DNA of 64,000 bases from Brachionus manjavacas (Eukaryota > Rotifera > Eurotatoria > Ploima > Brachionidae), in NCBI GenBank assembly GCA_019054805.1, contig JAHQIY010000046.1:124001-188000 (forward strand). The letters run 5' to 3'. Position 1 is the first letter of the stretch. Each line of letters begins with the position of its first letter. Made by a program: the position numbers and the translations under genes. Positions 1 through 10,311 of the stretch are shown one piece after another. The notes under the pieces were generated by a model. The model made no database searches and was not told the origin of the DNA. It was given only the letters and a program-made list of their open reading frames with translations.

Positions 1-2609
1 AAATATCCAGTTTTGACTTTTGAAATTTTAAAAAATGAATCAAAGAAGCTAAAAACAAACCAATTTAGGATTTGATTGAAATAAATTTGATTATTTTCTG
101 AATAAATTTAATTCAAAAAATTTTTGAAATAATTTTTTCAATTTCAAGCTTTTTTGTTAAAAAAATATTGAAATGTTCATTTAAATTCAAAAAAAGATAT
201 AAAATGAAATATTTTCGGTTGCGGATGATTTTCTGTAACAAATAAATAATAGAAAATAAAAGATATTGTTTCAATTATATATCCAGTTTTGACTTTTTAA
301 ATAAATAAAAATGATTTAAAGACGTCATGAACAAACAAAATGAGGATTCGTGTGAAATTAATTTGAATAATGACAATTTTATTGAGTAAATTAAATCAAA
401 AAATAAATGAAATTATTTCATTTAAAAATCAAGCATTTTTCTGTACAGGGAATTTGAAATGTTTATTAAAATTTAAAAAAGGTATAAAATAATAAAAACA
501 AGATTGCTAATGATTTTTTCGAACAATTGAATTTATAAAATTAATGAAATTAATTCAGTTAAATATCCAGTTTTGACTTTTCAAATATTAAAAAATGAAT
601 CAAAGACGCTAGAAAGAAACCAATTTAGGATTTGAATGAAATTAATTTGATTAAAGACAATTTTCTTTTTAAAAATTAATTCTATTAAAACCAAAAAATT
701 ACTTTTATATTAATATTTGCTTAAATTGAACTTTCTTCTCGGCTCAAAATTTCTAATTCTCGTAATCAATTAATTGAAATAAAAAATTCTGATATTTGAC
801 ATCAATGTGTTTTAAGGGAATCTTTCTGCTTTAATATGTAAAACAGTGAAGTAAACTTTTTCTTTAGACTTTTTCTTTTTTTTTGTTTAATTTTTTTCTA
901 CCTTTTTAATTTTTGATTGTTATATTTGCTGGAAATTGTTGTGTCCATTTTTGATATTAGAAAAATCGTTATCATCTTTTCCATAAAACTGTTTAAATTT
1001 CATCTAAAGATAGCTGTAATGATGAATTACAATTTGGCCTTCAATAAATAATTGCTTAAACTTTTTTCTATTATATTAAAAAAAATTGGTCTAAAAATAT
1101 CAATTGTTCCATTTATTTGATCTATTTAACTCTTTTATATATTTTTAATATAAACTAAACTAATTGCAAGAAAACTTGATTCTCTTTAAGTTATCGGAAT
1201 ATTTCAATCAGCGTATGTAATTATCTTCAAAATCATCAATTATTATCTTTAAAAAATTAGTTGAACAAATAAAGTTATTTTCTATTAATTTTCGAAAATG
1301 AATAATCTTTCAAACGAGAAAGTTGTAGCTTAATTTGAGAAATTGATTATAATCACAGTTTATAATGTTTTAAGTGTGTTTATATTTCCCAAGCTAAAAT
1401 CTGTAATTACGGTTTTCGGAAAATCATTAGGTTCTAATTTTTAAATGATGAAAAAATATTTTAAAGGTTTATTGATGTATTATTATGTAATTTTCAGAAA
1501 AAAAAAATTGCTTTTCAAATTAATGACAAATTTATAAATTAAATTGATGATAACTTGAAGAATTGAATATAATTGTCGCGACTCGGAAAATTACGAATTT
1601 TCTTGAATGATTTCTCAAGTTTTTTTCTAACAGGTCAAATTTTATATTTGCTGCATGTGTATCAAAACTCTTGTCTTTGAACTATTTAAATAATCTGTTT
1701 GTAGTCTCTTAATATTAAATAATCGTTCGCATGTATAATTTGAAATGATTTTAAGCCCTTTAGTTAATCTCCATTGATATTATTTTTATTACAGTAGTTG
1801 ATTTTAATTTGATTTCAACTATTTCGAAAATCCTAAATTAAAGTAGTTGTCACATGATTTACAGGATACAATACCTTAGCAAAGATATTCGATTGCTCAC
1901 TTGCTGTAGAGTCTGATATATTAAATGGATTGGTGATATTAATTCTATAAGAAAAAACCTTAATTGGTTATTTAAAATTTGTGGTTGAATTTACATTTTT
2001 TATTTGCTATTTTTCACTTTATTCATTTGCCATGTAATTGTCTTCTCGTCTTTAGTCTTTTTCTAATTTGCGTCTTTAAGGAATTTAAAAAATATTTAGT
2101 TAAAAGCTGTATATTTAATAGAAATGATATCATGAATCTTTTTAATAGAATTTATTTCACAGAGACTGAGCAATCAAATACTCTTGGAAAGGTGTTTTTT
2201 TATTGTAAAACATGTGAAAACTCGTAAATATATTCGACTTATGGAATGATTTAACTCATTAAAATATAGATAAAGACAAACTTTAATGAAAAACACAAAT
2301 CGAACGCTAGAAAAGAAAGAATTTTTGGGGAAAATACAGTGAAATGTCAAAAATAAAATCAATGGAGATTAACTTCAGAGATTAAAATCAAATCAAGTTA
2401 AACATTCGAACGATTTTTCAGTTATTAGTAAGATATTAAGAGAACAGACACAAACGACTCAAATAATTCAACGACAATATATCATAGAATGTACACCGAA
2501 TTCTTCATTTCACCTATTAGAAAAAATCTAAGAGGTTTTCTGGCTCTTCAGGTTTTTTAGTTCCTGTTTTTTCAATCAAATTAATTAATCAAGTCGTTGG
2601 ATTTAATAG
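1..2609. repeat. Non-coding block of unit 1
   Basis: This AT-rich block has no supportable ORF. Its first ~700 bases are three diverged direct subrepeats, each starting with ATATCCAGTTTTGACTTT, at 3, 279 and 563 (spacing 276 and 284). The remainder is unique within the unit but repeated at 10312-12920, 18550-21123 and 23779-27380, and truncated at 5264-5817. A short frame at 1979-2227 is broken by single-base indels in the other copies, so it is not conserved coding sequence. Confidence 0.85.
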
Positions 2610-2858
2610 TAAATTTTTTTTTTAAGTGAACATTGCTCAAAAAAATTATTTAGAAACCTTTTAAAAATTATTTTATCATTTTAACAATTGCTACAAATTA
2701 TTTTAGTATCTAATAAAAATAAAAAAAAATATCTAATAAAATTTCATAGTATCTAATAAAAAAAAATTTAAATCAAAAAAAAAATAAAATATCACACTCA
2801 AGTAAAAAAAAAATAATTTAAAATGTGAGAGAAAAATAAAACTGCTCTATTAAAGAGC

Positions 2859-3706
2859 TTAATTTATTTGTTTATTTATTTTTCGAAATTTTTCTTCGTT
2901 TGCTTGGATTTTCAACGGTTTGTTCATTAACTTCATTTGATTTTTAGGTGGTCTTCCTCTTGGTTATTTATTATTATTAACATTTGACAATGGAATAATA
3001 ACAATTCTAAAAGTGCCAAGGGGTTTATTCGATTCTTCTTCATGTGAAGTAGAGACTTGGCTGGATTGATTGACCGTGGTATTTGAAATAAATGTATCGA
3101 TGAGTTCGATTTTTTCTTGAGATATCATTAATGGATTAATTGGCCCAGTCGAAACTCTTCGAACTTGAGCGGCTGTAGCTTGTTTACGTCGTCCACGTTC
3201 TGCATTCGCATCGATATTTAGATTTAATCTAGGCAAAGTATTTAAATCGAGCATGTTTGCTATACCGACTGTATGCTTGCACACATAGTCTTTGTTCCAA
3301 TAAAGACATGAACACACACTCAATAGCCAATTTGAATTGTCGATTGATACTGATCAAATCGAATTAATAGACTTGACATAAAAAACGAATGAAGTCCATT
3401 GATTTTCTTCCGAAAACGAACTACATACATTTTTACTAGCTTGCTGTTCTACTTCGCTTGATACATATTTATACAGTAATTGACCTATTGAATTGATTTT
3501 GACTATACGTTTGTCCAAATAAACCCTATTAAAAGCTAGAGTCCATTGATGTGAATAGATTGTCGGAATCTAAACATATTATTTCGTTGTTACAAAACTT
3601 GGATCACGATCTTTAGACCAGTTCGTGATGAAACTCTTCCACACATCTCAAAAATTCATAATTGGCAATAACTCACTGAACCTCGATTCATTTTTTATTA
3701 TATTGT
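2859..3706 (-). pseudogene. MULE-type transposase C-terminus, SWIM zinc finger (unit 1)
   Basis: This is the 3' half of a Mutator-like (MULE) DNA transposase read on the minus strand. The best-kept part (3323-2964) holds C-S-C followed after eleven residues by C-K-H, the CxCx(n)CxH pattern of SWIM zinc fingers, which often lie C-terminal to the MULE catalytic domain. Farther upstream in the same frame come residues matching the helical end of the transposase (NWSKDRDPSFVTTK). Two in-frame stops interrupt it: a TAG just after the KYYV-equivalent and a TGA about 13 codons before the zinc finger. A frameshift near 2960 removes the C-terminal tail kept in units 3 and 4. The catalytic core is absent, so it cannot be functional. 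Confidence 0.75.
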
Positions 3707-3818
3707 AACATAGTAAACATTCAATGTAAATTACAAAAATAAAATAATAAAAAAAATTTTTTCTCAATCTATAGAAAAAAACGATTATAAAACTTGAAAT
3801 TAATAAACTCATTTTTGA
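3707..3818. repeat. Linker between MULE and integrase relics
   Basis: An AT-rich segment starting TGTAACATAGTAAACATT joins the truncated MULE to the integrase relic. It recurs before each integrase copy in the array and, diverged and without an integrase after it, at about 29149-29262. It is therefore a separate repeat module. No gene is seen in it. Confidence 0.7.
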
Positions 3819-4343
3819 AATGGCCATGTTGAGCGCTTTGACAAAGAAATAGTAAGTTGTTTAAGAAAACATTGTGAGCAAAATCCACATGCTTTGTCTA
3901 AATGGTTACCATTCGTTTTGCTAGCATATCGTACAAGAATGATCTCAGAAACAAAGTTCTTCCCATTTGAACTAATGTTAGGTAGAAAAATGAATGGTTT
4001 CAACGATTGAAGTTCCATCGATCCCGATTTCAAACACAATGAAGGAGAAGAACGTGTTAAGCAAATAGAGGATCTGATAGAGGATAAATATCCTACAGCA
4101 CTCAAGAACATAACTAAAGCTAAATCCTCACAAATTAAGGCTCAAAATAATAATAGACCTTTAACTGAGAAAGTAATATCTACTGGCTCAGAGGTCTGTA
4201 TCCGAGTTATGGAACTGAATGAAAAATTACAACCAAAATATCGGGGTCTGTTCACCGTTCTATGTCAAACAAAAAATGGTTACTCCATTGTCGAAGATGT
4301 CTTCGATCAAAATCTGTATGACACAAAGTTAAACAAACCTTAA
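3819..4343 (+). pseudogene. Ty3/gypsy-like integrase C-terminal relic (unit 1)
   Basis: Read on the plus strand this is the end of an LTR-retrotransposon integrase. It opens with NGHVERF, then WLPFVLLAYRT and FPFELMLGRK, the conserved stretch after the catalytic glutamate in Ty3/gypsy integrases. After that come a basic helical stretch and PKYRGLFTVL, the usual C-terminal fold of the polyprotein, ending at TAA (4341). A TGA interrupts it right after NGFND (about 4015). The zinc finger and the catalytic core are missing. The minus-strand frame over 3809-4111 is an antisense shadow. No LTR or other pol domain is visible, so only this fragment was captured in the unit. Confidence 0.8.
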
Positions 4344-4394
4344 AAAGTTGGACGACCAAGATAAATAAATGCCAATCATGTGAAATTTCCGAAT

Positions 4395-4556
4395 ATGTTG
4401 AATTTTTTAATTACAAATTTATTCTTTCTCATTAAACCTAAGTCAACAGTAAGAATTAACGGAAGGTTAGTTTGTGAAACACCGGACCAAACTAATATTG
4501 AAGACACCCTAATTCTAAAAACCGTTAAGGACTGTTATGCAAGTCATGCCACTTAA
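4395..4556 (+). other. Short ORF after integrase, hydrophobic N-terminus
   Basis: A 53-codon frame follows the integrase relic. It starts with a hydrophobic stretch (LNFLITNLFFLI) like a signal peptide and then turns polar with two cysteines, ending at TAA. It is kept in units 2, 3 and 4. In Ty3/gypsy elements the position after pol can hold an env-like or accessory ORF. That role is only a positional guess here: the frame is short and no family is recognised. Confidence 0.3.
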
Positions 4557-4737
4557 AAGTGACAAAAAATTTAGAAGGGTGGACTTCCTTTTGGAACAAA
4601 TGCTGACCATAGATTGAAATTGATACTAATGTGGTAAATAGAAAATTACGATGGATGCATACGTAAACCTTTTTGGTTAAAGAAGCTTATTTAAAATCAT
4701 TCGTTAGGTGGAAATTGGTTAGAAAGAATGTGAAAAT

Positions 4738-4920
4738 TTGGTAAGTTCAAGGACATGTGAAGAATCAAAAATGTCCTGTGAGAATGATGATTGTATATTT
4801 GATGGTACGCCTAAAGAAATATTCAAGTGGCGAAGACCTGTAATGATTTATGGATTTGTGTTTACCGCTAAAAGAATCAAAAGAGCGGGGGATATTTACT
4901 TCACTCTACGTATCACTTGA
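4738..4920 (+). other. Conserved 60-codon Cys-containing ORF (unit 1)
   Basis: This short frame encodes a protein with cysteines in the order C-x(7)-C-x(4)-C and a basic C-terminus. It begins with a TTG rather than an ATG; in the same frame the reading extends a little upstream. It is present in four units with only two to three residue changes (T to A and F to Y near the end). No homology is recognised. It may be the decayed end of an env-like or accessory ORF of the LTR element next to it, or chance sequence preserved because the units are young. Confidence 0.3.
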
Positions 4921-5263
4921 TCATCAGCTTCTCAACTGATGCGCAATGATAAGAAAGAATTAATACAATTGTCACTTATCTCAGAAGATAGACCCTTCTA
5001 GATGCTGATATAAACATTTATATAAAAGCTTACATTTTGTCTAAATTATAAGCCCGTATTCTTGACACGAACTCATGGGTATAAATAATGATTCCATTCT
5101 CAGTGATTGGAGAGATATTTTTAGTGATCACACTAACTAAATGAATTGTTAGAGCTCAACATTTATTTAATAAGCTATTCAAAAGTATAATTGTTTTAAC
5201 ATTCATTTAGCCGCCTTTGTTTATCATTGTTTTATCATTAATCCATTTTATCCTTCATAGACA
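4921..5263. repeat. Unit tail, non-coding
   Basis: The last ~340 bases of the unit, from TGATCATCAGCTTCTCAACTG to the start of the next unit, hold no gene that I can see. The segment recurs nearly unchanged at 9968-10311, 18209-18549 and 23438-23778. It could be part of an LTR, but no matching second copy flanks the integrase relic inside a unit. Confidence 0.6.
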
Positions 5264-6001
5264 AATATCCAGTTTTGACTTTTGAAATTTTAAAAATGAA
5301 TCAAAGAAGCTAAAAACAAACCAATTTAGGATTTGATTGAAATAAATTTGATTATTTTCTGAATAAAGTTAATTCAAAAAATTTTTGAAATAATTTTTTC
5401 AATTTCAAGCTTTTTTGTTAAAAAATATTGAAATGTTCATTTAAATTCAAAAAGATATAAAATGAAATATTTTCGGTTGCGGATGATTTTCTGTAACAAA
5501 TAAATAATAGAAAATAAAAGATATTGTTTCAATTATATATCCAGTTTTGACTTTTTAAATAAATAAAAATGATTTAAAGACGTCATGAACAAACAAAATG
5601 AGGATTCGTGTGAAATTAATTTGAATAATGACAATTTTATTGAGTAAATTAAATCAAAAAATAAATGAAATTATTTCATTTAAAAATCAAGCATTTTTCT
5701 GTACAGGGAATTTGAAATGTTTATTAAAATTTAAAAAAAGGTATAAAATAATAAAAACAAGATTGCTAATGATTTTTTCGAACAATTGAATTTATAAAAT
5801 TAATGAAATTAATTCATATTGCTCATACCATCCGCACTTAAATTCACCCATCCAATTTTCGCTGAAATATTTTATCTATTTTAAAAATTTATTTTTCTGT
5901 CAAAAAAAAATTAAAAGAAAAACGTTAACAAATTAAACAGCTTTATTCAAAATCGGATTTAAATATTACATTTTTTAAAACAAAAATAATAACAAAAAAT
6001 T

Positions 6002-7438
6002 TTAATAGCCAGTTACTTTACCATCGTTTAAAATTACATGTGGAATGACTTTATTTACATGGCCTAAATATCTACGACACTTTTCTTGAGTTAATTCTTC
6101 TTTCCTAAATTTACCAATTAAAGAATGAAATCAGTTTTACTCTTTGGTTTATTATGCCTAATAAGTGTTTTGAGTTCTTGCCATACAAGATCAATCGGAT
6201 TCAAATCCTAATACAAAAAATTAAAAAATAAACAAAAAAACTTTTTTTGCAATTCAAATGGACTTTGTGCTGGCGTTGGCCAATGGTTTATTTTATTAGA
6301 TTCGAGCCACATCTTAGTCATAGAAGAGGTATGTTTCTTGTCGTTGTCCATTATTAAACGGTGACCATCAGGGAAGGCCTTTCTATATTAAAGAAAAATA
6401 AATGGGCATTGTGAATATTAAAAAAAAAAAAACAAAATTTTGAATTTGAACAACTTTTTTTCTGTGGGTCCAAAACTTGATCCGATTTGGACCCACAGAA
6501 AAAAAGTTGTTCAAATTCAAAATTTCTGTTTTTTTTTTTTTTAATATTCACAATGCCAATAAATGTTTAACCACATTAATATAAATTAATATTAATTTTA
6601 CTTAATGAACGGTAAAAGATTTCTATCTAATATTCTATTAAAATCAGAACTCCGCATTTTTCCATTAAAAATACAAACAGGAGTGGCTCCTCTGAATGAA
6701 ATTCCACCCCACAAAAGAAGCTTTTAATTGATTAAAAATAATTTTAAATAATAAATTTTATCAATTTTAATAAATACTTTCATAGGATGTTTGGCTACAG
6801 GAGCTTTAAAATAACGACAAGTTTTTTTTTGCCATCTAGAAAGATAAATCTTAAACAATTAAATAAAAGCAATATAAAACAAAACCTTGGTAAAGTATGT
6901 ACTTCGAGTTCAATCAAAGATTCATCTATAAAAATACAATCAAAAAATTGATCTTTGGAAAGTTAGCAAAATTGAGCATAAAGACTTCTCTCAATGGCAT
7001 TTATTTCGGATACAATTTGACAATATCTGGATTTAGAAACATTAATTTTTAATAAAAAATTTTATTTTTTAAGGTTTACCTCGTAGTTTTTCTTACCCAA
7101 ATAATTTTTTTTGCTGCTCTAATCACTGTAGAAGATGAGCATTTTATTGAAAACTTTGCACTAATTTTCAAAATTAAATTCTCAACCGAAATCTCTCTAT
7201 TATTTGAAATAGCATCTTCCAAAAAATCATAATGTATTTGGTTAAAAATAGTCGGTCTACCAGTCCTTTTTTTGTCAACAATTGAACCTGTTTCGTCATA
7301 TTTTTCGCATATCTTTCTTACCGATTCATGACTAATAACCAAACCTTCATCATAAAGTTTTTGTGAAATTCCTCTGAAACTCAAACCGGTATTTCTTAAA
7401 CTAACCATCCTGTATCGAAATAAAATAGGAGCTCGCAT
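6002..7438 (-). pseudogene. Tc1-like transposase with five introns (unit 2 copy)
   Basis: This is a Tc1/mariner-superfamily transposase, which cuts and pastes DNA at TA. Exons on the minus strand: 7438-7080, 7026-6886, 6835-6778, 6720-6602, 6382-6259 and 6207-6002. The first four introns have GT..AG ends; the fifth ends in AG but has no GT donor. Exon 1 holds a paired helix-turn-helix region ending KKRTGRP. The catalytic residues lie in FIDES (exon 2), IMDND (exon 5) and NPID (exon 6). When spliced, exactly 34 residues separate the second and third acids. Exon lengths sum to about 335 codons, the normal size for the family. A TAA stop in exon 2 (YAQFC-stop) and a one-base deletion in exon 6 kill this copy. 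Intron 4 contains a MITE. Confidence 0.8.
6405..6557. mobile_element. Foldback MITE with 8-bp target duplication (unit 2)
   Basis: The element is a ~153-bp near-perfect inverted repeat inside intron 4 of the Tc1-like gene. Its ends are GGCATTGTGAATATT and the exact reverse complement. It is flanked on both sides by AATAAATG (6397-6404 and 6558-6565), a clean 8-bp target site duplication. The centre has a GC-richer stem (CTGTGGGTCCAAA) around an 11-base loop. There is no coding capacity. An 8-bp duplication suits hAT-type or related transposases; the parent is not known. Confidence 0.8.
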
Positions 7439-7634
7439 GATGAATAAAGCAACTTTGTTCCGAGACTCTTTGAGAAAAAAGGAGCGATGAATTAATTTTT
7501 TTTATAGTACAAAAAAAAAGTTAATTGATTGCAAAGTTCAGTTTTTGTTCGATTTTAAAAATTAACATAATTAATTCAATTATATTTTTTGCTCATGCGC
7601 TTGCTCTTGAACATTTTTTTTTGTTCTAGCGCAG

Positions 7635-7656
7635 CGCTTGAGCACTTGCTCAAGCG
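7635..7656. repeat. 22-bp palindrome at the end of the Tc1-like element (unit 2)
   Basis: CGCTTGAGCA, two bases, then TGCTCAAGCG: a perfect 10-bp inverted repeat at the boundary where the Tc1-like segment meets the MULE end. It recurs at 15878-15899. It may be part of the terminal region of the Tc1-like element, but no matching inverted repeat was found at the other end, so the terminus is not proven. Confidence 0.6.
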
Positions 7657-7903
7657 TAAATTTTTTTTTTAAATGAACATTGCTCAAAAAAATTATTTAG
7701 AAACCTTTTAAAAATTATTTTATCATTTTAACAATTGCTACAAATTATTTTAGTATCTAATAAAAATAAAAAAAAATATCTAATAAAATTTCATAGTATC
7801 TAATAAAAAAAAATTTAAATCAAAAAAAAATAAAATATCACACTCAAGTAAAAAAAAATAATTTAAAATGTGAGAGAAAAATAAAACTGCTCTATTAAAG
7901 AGC

Positions 7904-8752
7904 TTAATTTATTTGTTTATTTATTTTTCGAAATTTTTCTTCGTTTGCTTGGATTTTCAACGGTTTGTTCATTAACTTCATTTGATTTTTAGGTGGTCTT
8001 CCTCTTGGTTATTTATTATTATTAACATTTGACAATGGAATAATAACAATTCTAAAAGTGCCAAGGGGTTTATTCGATTCTTCTTCATGTGAAGTAGAGA
8101 CTTGGCTGGATTGATTGACCGTGGTATTTGAAATAAATGTATCGATGAGTTCGATTTTTTCTTGAGATATCATTAATGGATTAATTGGCCCAGTCGAAAC
8201 TCTTCGAACTTGAGCGGCTGTAGCTTGTTTACGTCGTCCACGTTCTGCATTCGCATCGATATTTAGATTTAATCTAGGCAAAGTATTTAAATCGAGCATG
8301 TTTGCTATACCGACTGTATGCTTGCACACATAGTCTTTGTTCCAATAAAGACATGAACACACACTCAATTGCCAATTTGAATTGTCGATTGATACTGATC
8401 AAATCGAATTAATAGACTTGACATAAAAAACGAATGAAGTCCATTGATTTTCTTCCGAAAACGAACTACATACATTTTTACTAGCTTGCTGTTCTACTTC
8501 GCTTGATACATATTTATACAGTAATTGACCTATTGAATTGATTTTGACTATACGTTTGTCCAAATAAACCCTATTAAAAGCTAGAGTCCATTGATGTGAA
8601 TAGATTGTCGGAATCTAAACATATTATTTCGTTGTTACAAAACTTGGATCACGATCTTTAGACCAGTTCGTGATGAAACTCTTCCACACATCTCAAAAAT
8701 TCATAATTGGCAATAACTCACTGAACCTCGATTCATTTTTTATTATATTGTA
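7904..8752 (-). pseudogene. MULE-type transposase C-terminus (unit 2)
   Basis: This is a copy of the relic at 2859-3706, almost identical to it, including the same in-frame TAG and TGA and the same frameshift that ends the reading at 8009. The SWIM-type CxC..CxH pair is intact (8368-8326). Upstream (to the right) it is truncated at the same base as unit 1, where the linker begins. The shared breaks show that units 1 and 2 descend from one dead copy. Confidence 0.75.
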
Positions 8753-8865
8753 ACATAGTAAACATTCAATGTAAATTACAAAAATAAAATAATAAAAAAA
8801 ATTTTTTTCTCAATCTATAGAAAAAAACGATTATAAAACTTGAAATTAATAAACTCATTTTTTGA

Positions 8866-9390
8866 AATGGCCATGTTGAGCGCTTTGACAAAGAAATAGT
8901 AAGTTGTTTAAGAAAACATTGTGAGCAAAATCCACATGCTTTGTCTAAATGGTTACCATTCGTTTTGCTAGCATATCGTACAAGAATGATCTCAGAAACA
9001 AAGTTCTTCCCATTTGAACTAATGTTAGGTAGAAAAATGAATGGTTTCAACGATTGAAGTTCCATCGATCCCGATTTCAAACACAATGAAGGAGAAGAAC
9101 GTGTTAAGCAAATAGAGGATCTGATAGAGGATAAATATCCTACAGCACTCAAGAACATAACTAAAGCTAAATCCTCACAAATTAAGGCTCAAAATAATAA
9201 TAGACCTTTAACTGAGAAAGTAATATCTACTGGCTCAGAGGTCTGTATCCGAGTTATGGAACTGAATGAAAAATTACAACCAAAATATCGGGGTCTGTTC
9301 ACCGTTCTATGTCAAACAAAAAATGGTTACTTCATTGTCGAAGATGTCTTCGATCAAAAACTGTATGACACAAAGTTAAACAAACCTTAA
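8866..9390 (+). pseudogene. Ty3/gypsy-like integrase C-terminal relic (unit 2)
   Basis: Same fragment as in unit 1 with the same internal TGA after NGFND. WLPFVLLAYRT and the terminal PKYRG region are kept. It differs from unit 1 by a few substitutions (for example S to F within the NGYS/FIVED stretch). It ends at the TAA at 9388. It is non-functional because the catalytic core is absent. Confidence 0.8.
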
Positions 9391-10311
9391 AAAGTTGGAC
9401 GACCAAGATAAACAAATGCCAATCATGTGAAATTTCCGAATATGTTGAATTTTTTAATTACAAATTTATTCTTTCTCATTAAACCTAAGTCAACAGTAAG
9501 AATTAACAGAAGGTTAGTTTGTGAAACACCGGACCAAACTAATATTGAAGACACCCTAATTCTAAAAACCGTTAAGGACTGTTATGCAAGTCATGCCACT
9601 TAAAAGTGACAAAAAATTTAGAAGGGTGGACTTCCTTTTGGAACAAATGCTGACCATAGATTGAAATTGATACTAATGTGGTAAACAGAAAATTATGATG
9701 GATGCATACGGAAACCTTTTTGGTTAAAGAAGCTTATTTAAAATCATTCGTTAGGTGGAAATTGGTTAGAAAGAATGTGAAAATTTGGTAAGTTCAAGGA
9801 CATGTGAAGAATCAAAAATGTCCTGTGAGAATGATGATTGTATATTTGATGGTACGCCTAAAGAAATATTCAAGTGGCGAAGACCTGTAATGATTTATGG
9901 ATTTGTGTTTGCTGCTAAAAGAATCAAAAGAGCGGGGGATATTTACTACACTCTACGTATCACTTGATCATCAGCTTCTCAACTGATGCGCAATGATAAG
10001 AAAGAATTAATACAATTGTCACTTATCTCAGAAGATAGACCCTTCTAGATGCTGATAAAAACATTTATACAAAAGCTTACATTTTGTCTTAATTATAAGC
10101 CCGTATTCTTGACACGAACTCATGGGTATAAATAATGATTCCATTCTCAGTGATTGGAGAGATATTTTTAGTGATCACACTAACTAAATGAATTGTTAGA
10201 GCTCAACATTTATTTAATAAGCTATTCAAAAGTATAATTGTTTTAACATTCATTAAGCCGCCTTTGTTTATCATTGTTTTATCATTCATCCATTTTATCC
10301 TTCATAGACAA
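9391..10311. repeat. Post-integrase tail of unit 2
   Basis: The tail matches 4344-5263. It includes the short hydrophobic frame and the 60-codon Cys-containing frame at 9785-9967, here with the A and Y variants shared with units 3 and 4. The final ~340 bases hold nothing recognisable. Confidence 0.6.

Larger units (their letters stand above)
1..5263. repeat. Composite tandem array, unit 1
   Basis: This is the first full unit of the composite array. Order on the plus strand: non-coding block (1-2609), minus-strand MULE transposase C-terminus (2859-3706), linker (3707-3818), plus-strand integrase relic (3819-4343) and a tail (4344-5263). The opening words (AAATATCCAGTTTTGACTTT) recur at 5264 (without the third A run length), 10312, 18550 and 23779. 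Unit 1 is the most diverged from the others: it lacks the TATATAAACACT insert near position 1220 and carries a frameshift in the MULE tail. The left edge of the window may cut into an earlier unit. Confidence 0.9.
5264..10311. repeat. Composite tandem array, unit 2 (deleted, with Tc1-like insertion)
   Basis: Unit 2 keeps only the first ~550 bases of the non-coding block (5264-5817). It then jumps to a 56-base piece of the MULE gene (5818-5873), a Tc1-like element (about 5874-7656), and a full MULE end, integrase relic and tail. Compared with unit 3 it lacks about 3.2 kb between the points equivalent to 10866 and 14060. The junction shares only CA with both parents. Confidence 0.85.

Noticed and set aside
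1979-2227. 82-codon plus-strand frame in the non-coding block
   Set aside because: Low-complexity F/L/I composition. The copies at 12286 and 20500 contain an extra A that shifts the frame, so it is not conserved as coding sequence.
3809-4111. 100-130 codon minus-strand frame repeated in units 1-4
   Set aside because: It lies antisense to the integrase relic, whose plus-strand translation has clear LLAYRT-type motifs. The minus frame is its shadow.
6354-6551. Minus-strand 65-codon frame
   Set aside because: It runs through the MITE inverted repeat and consists of K, N and F runs from A/T tracts; no coding evidence.
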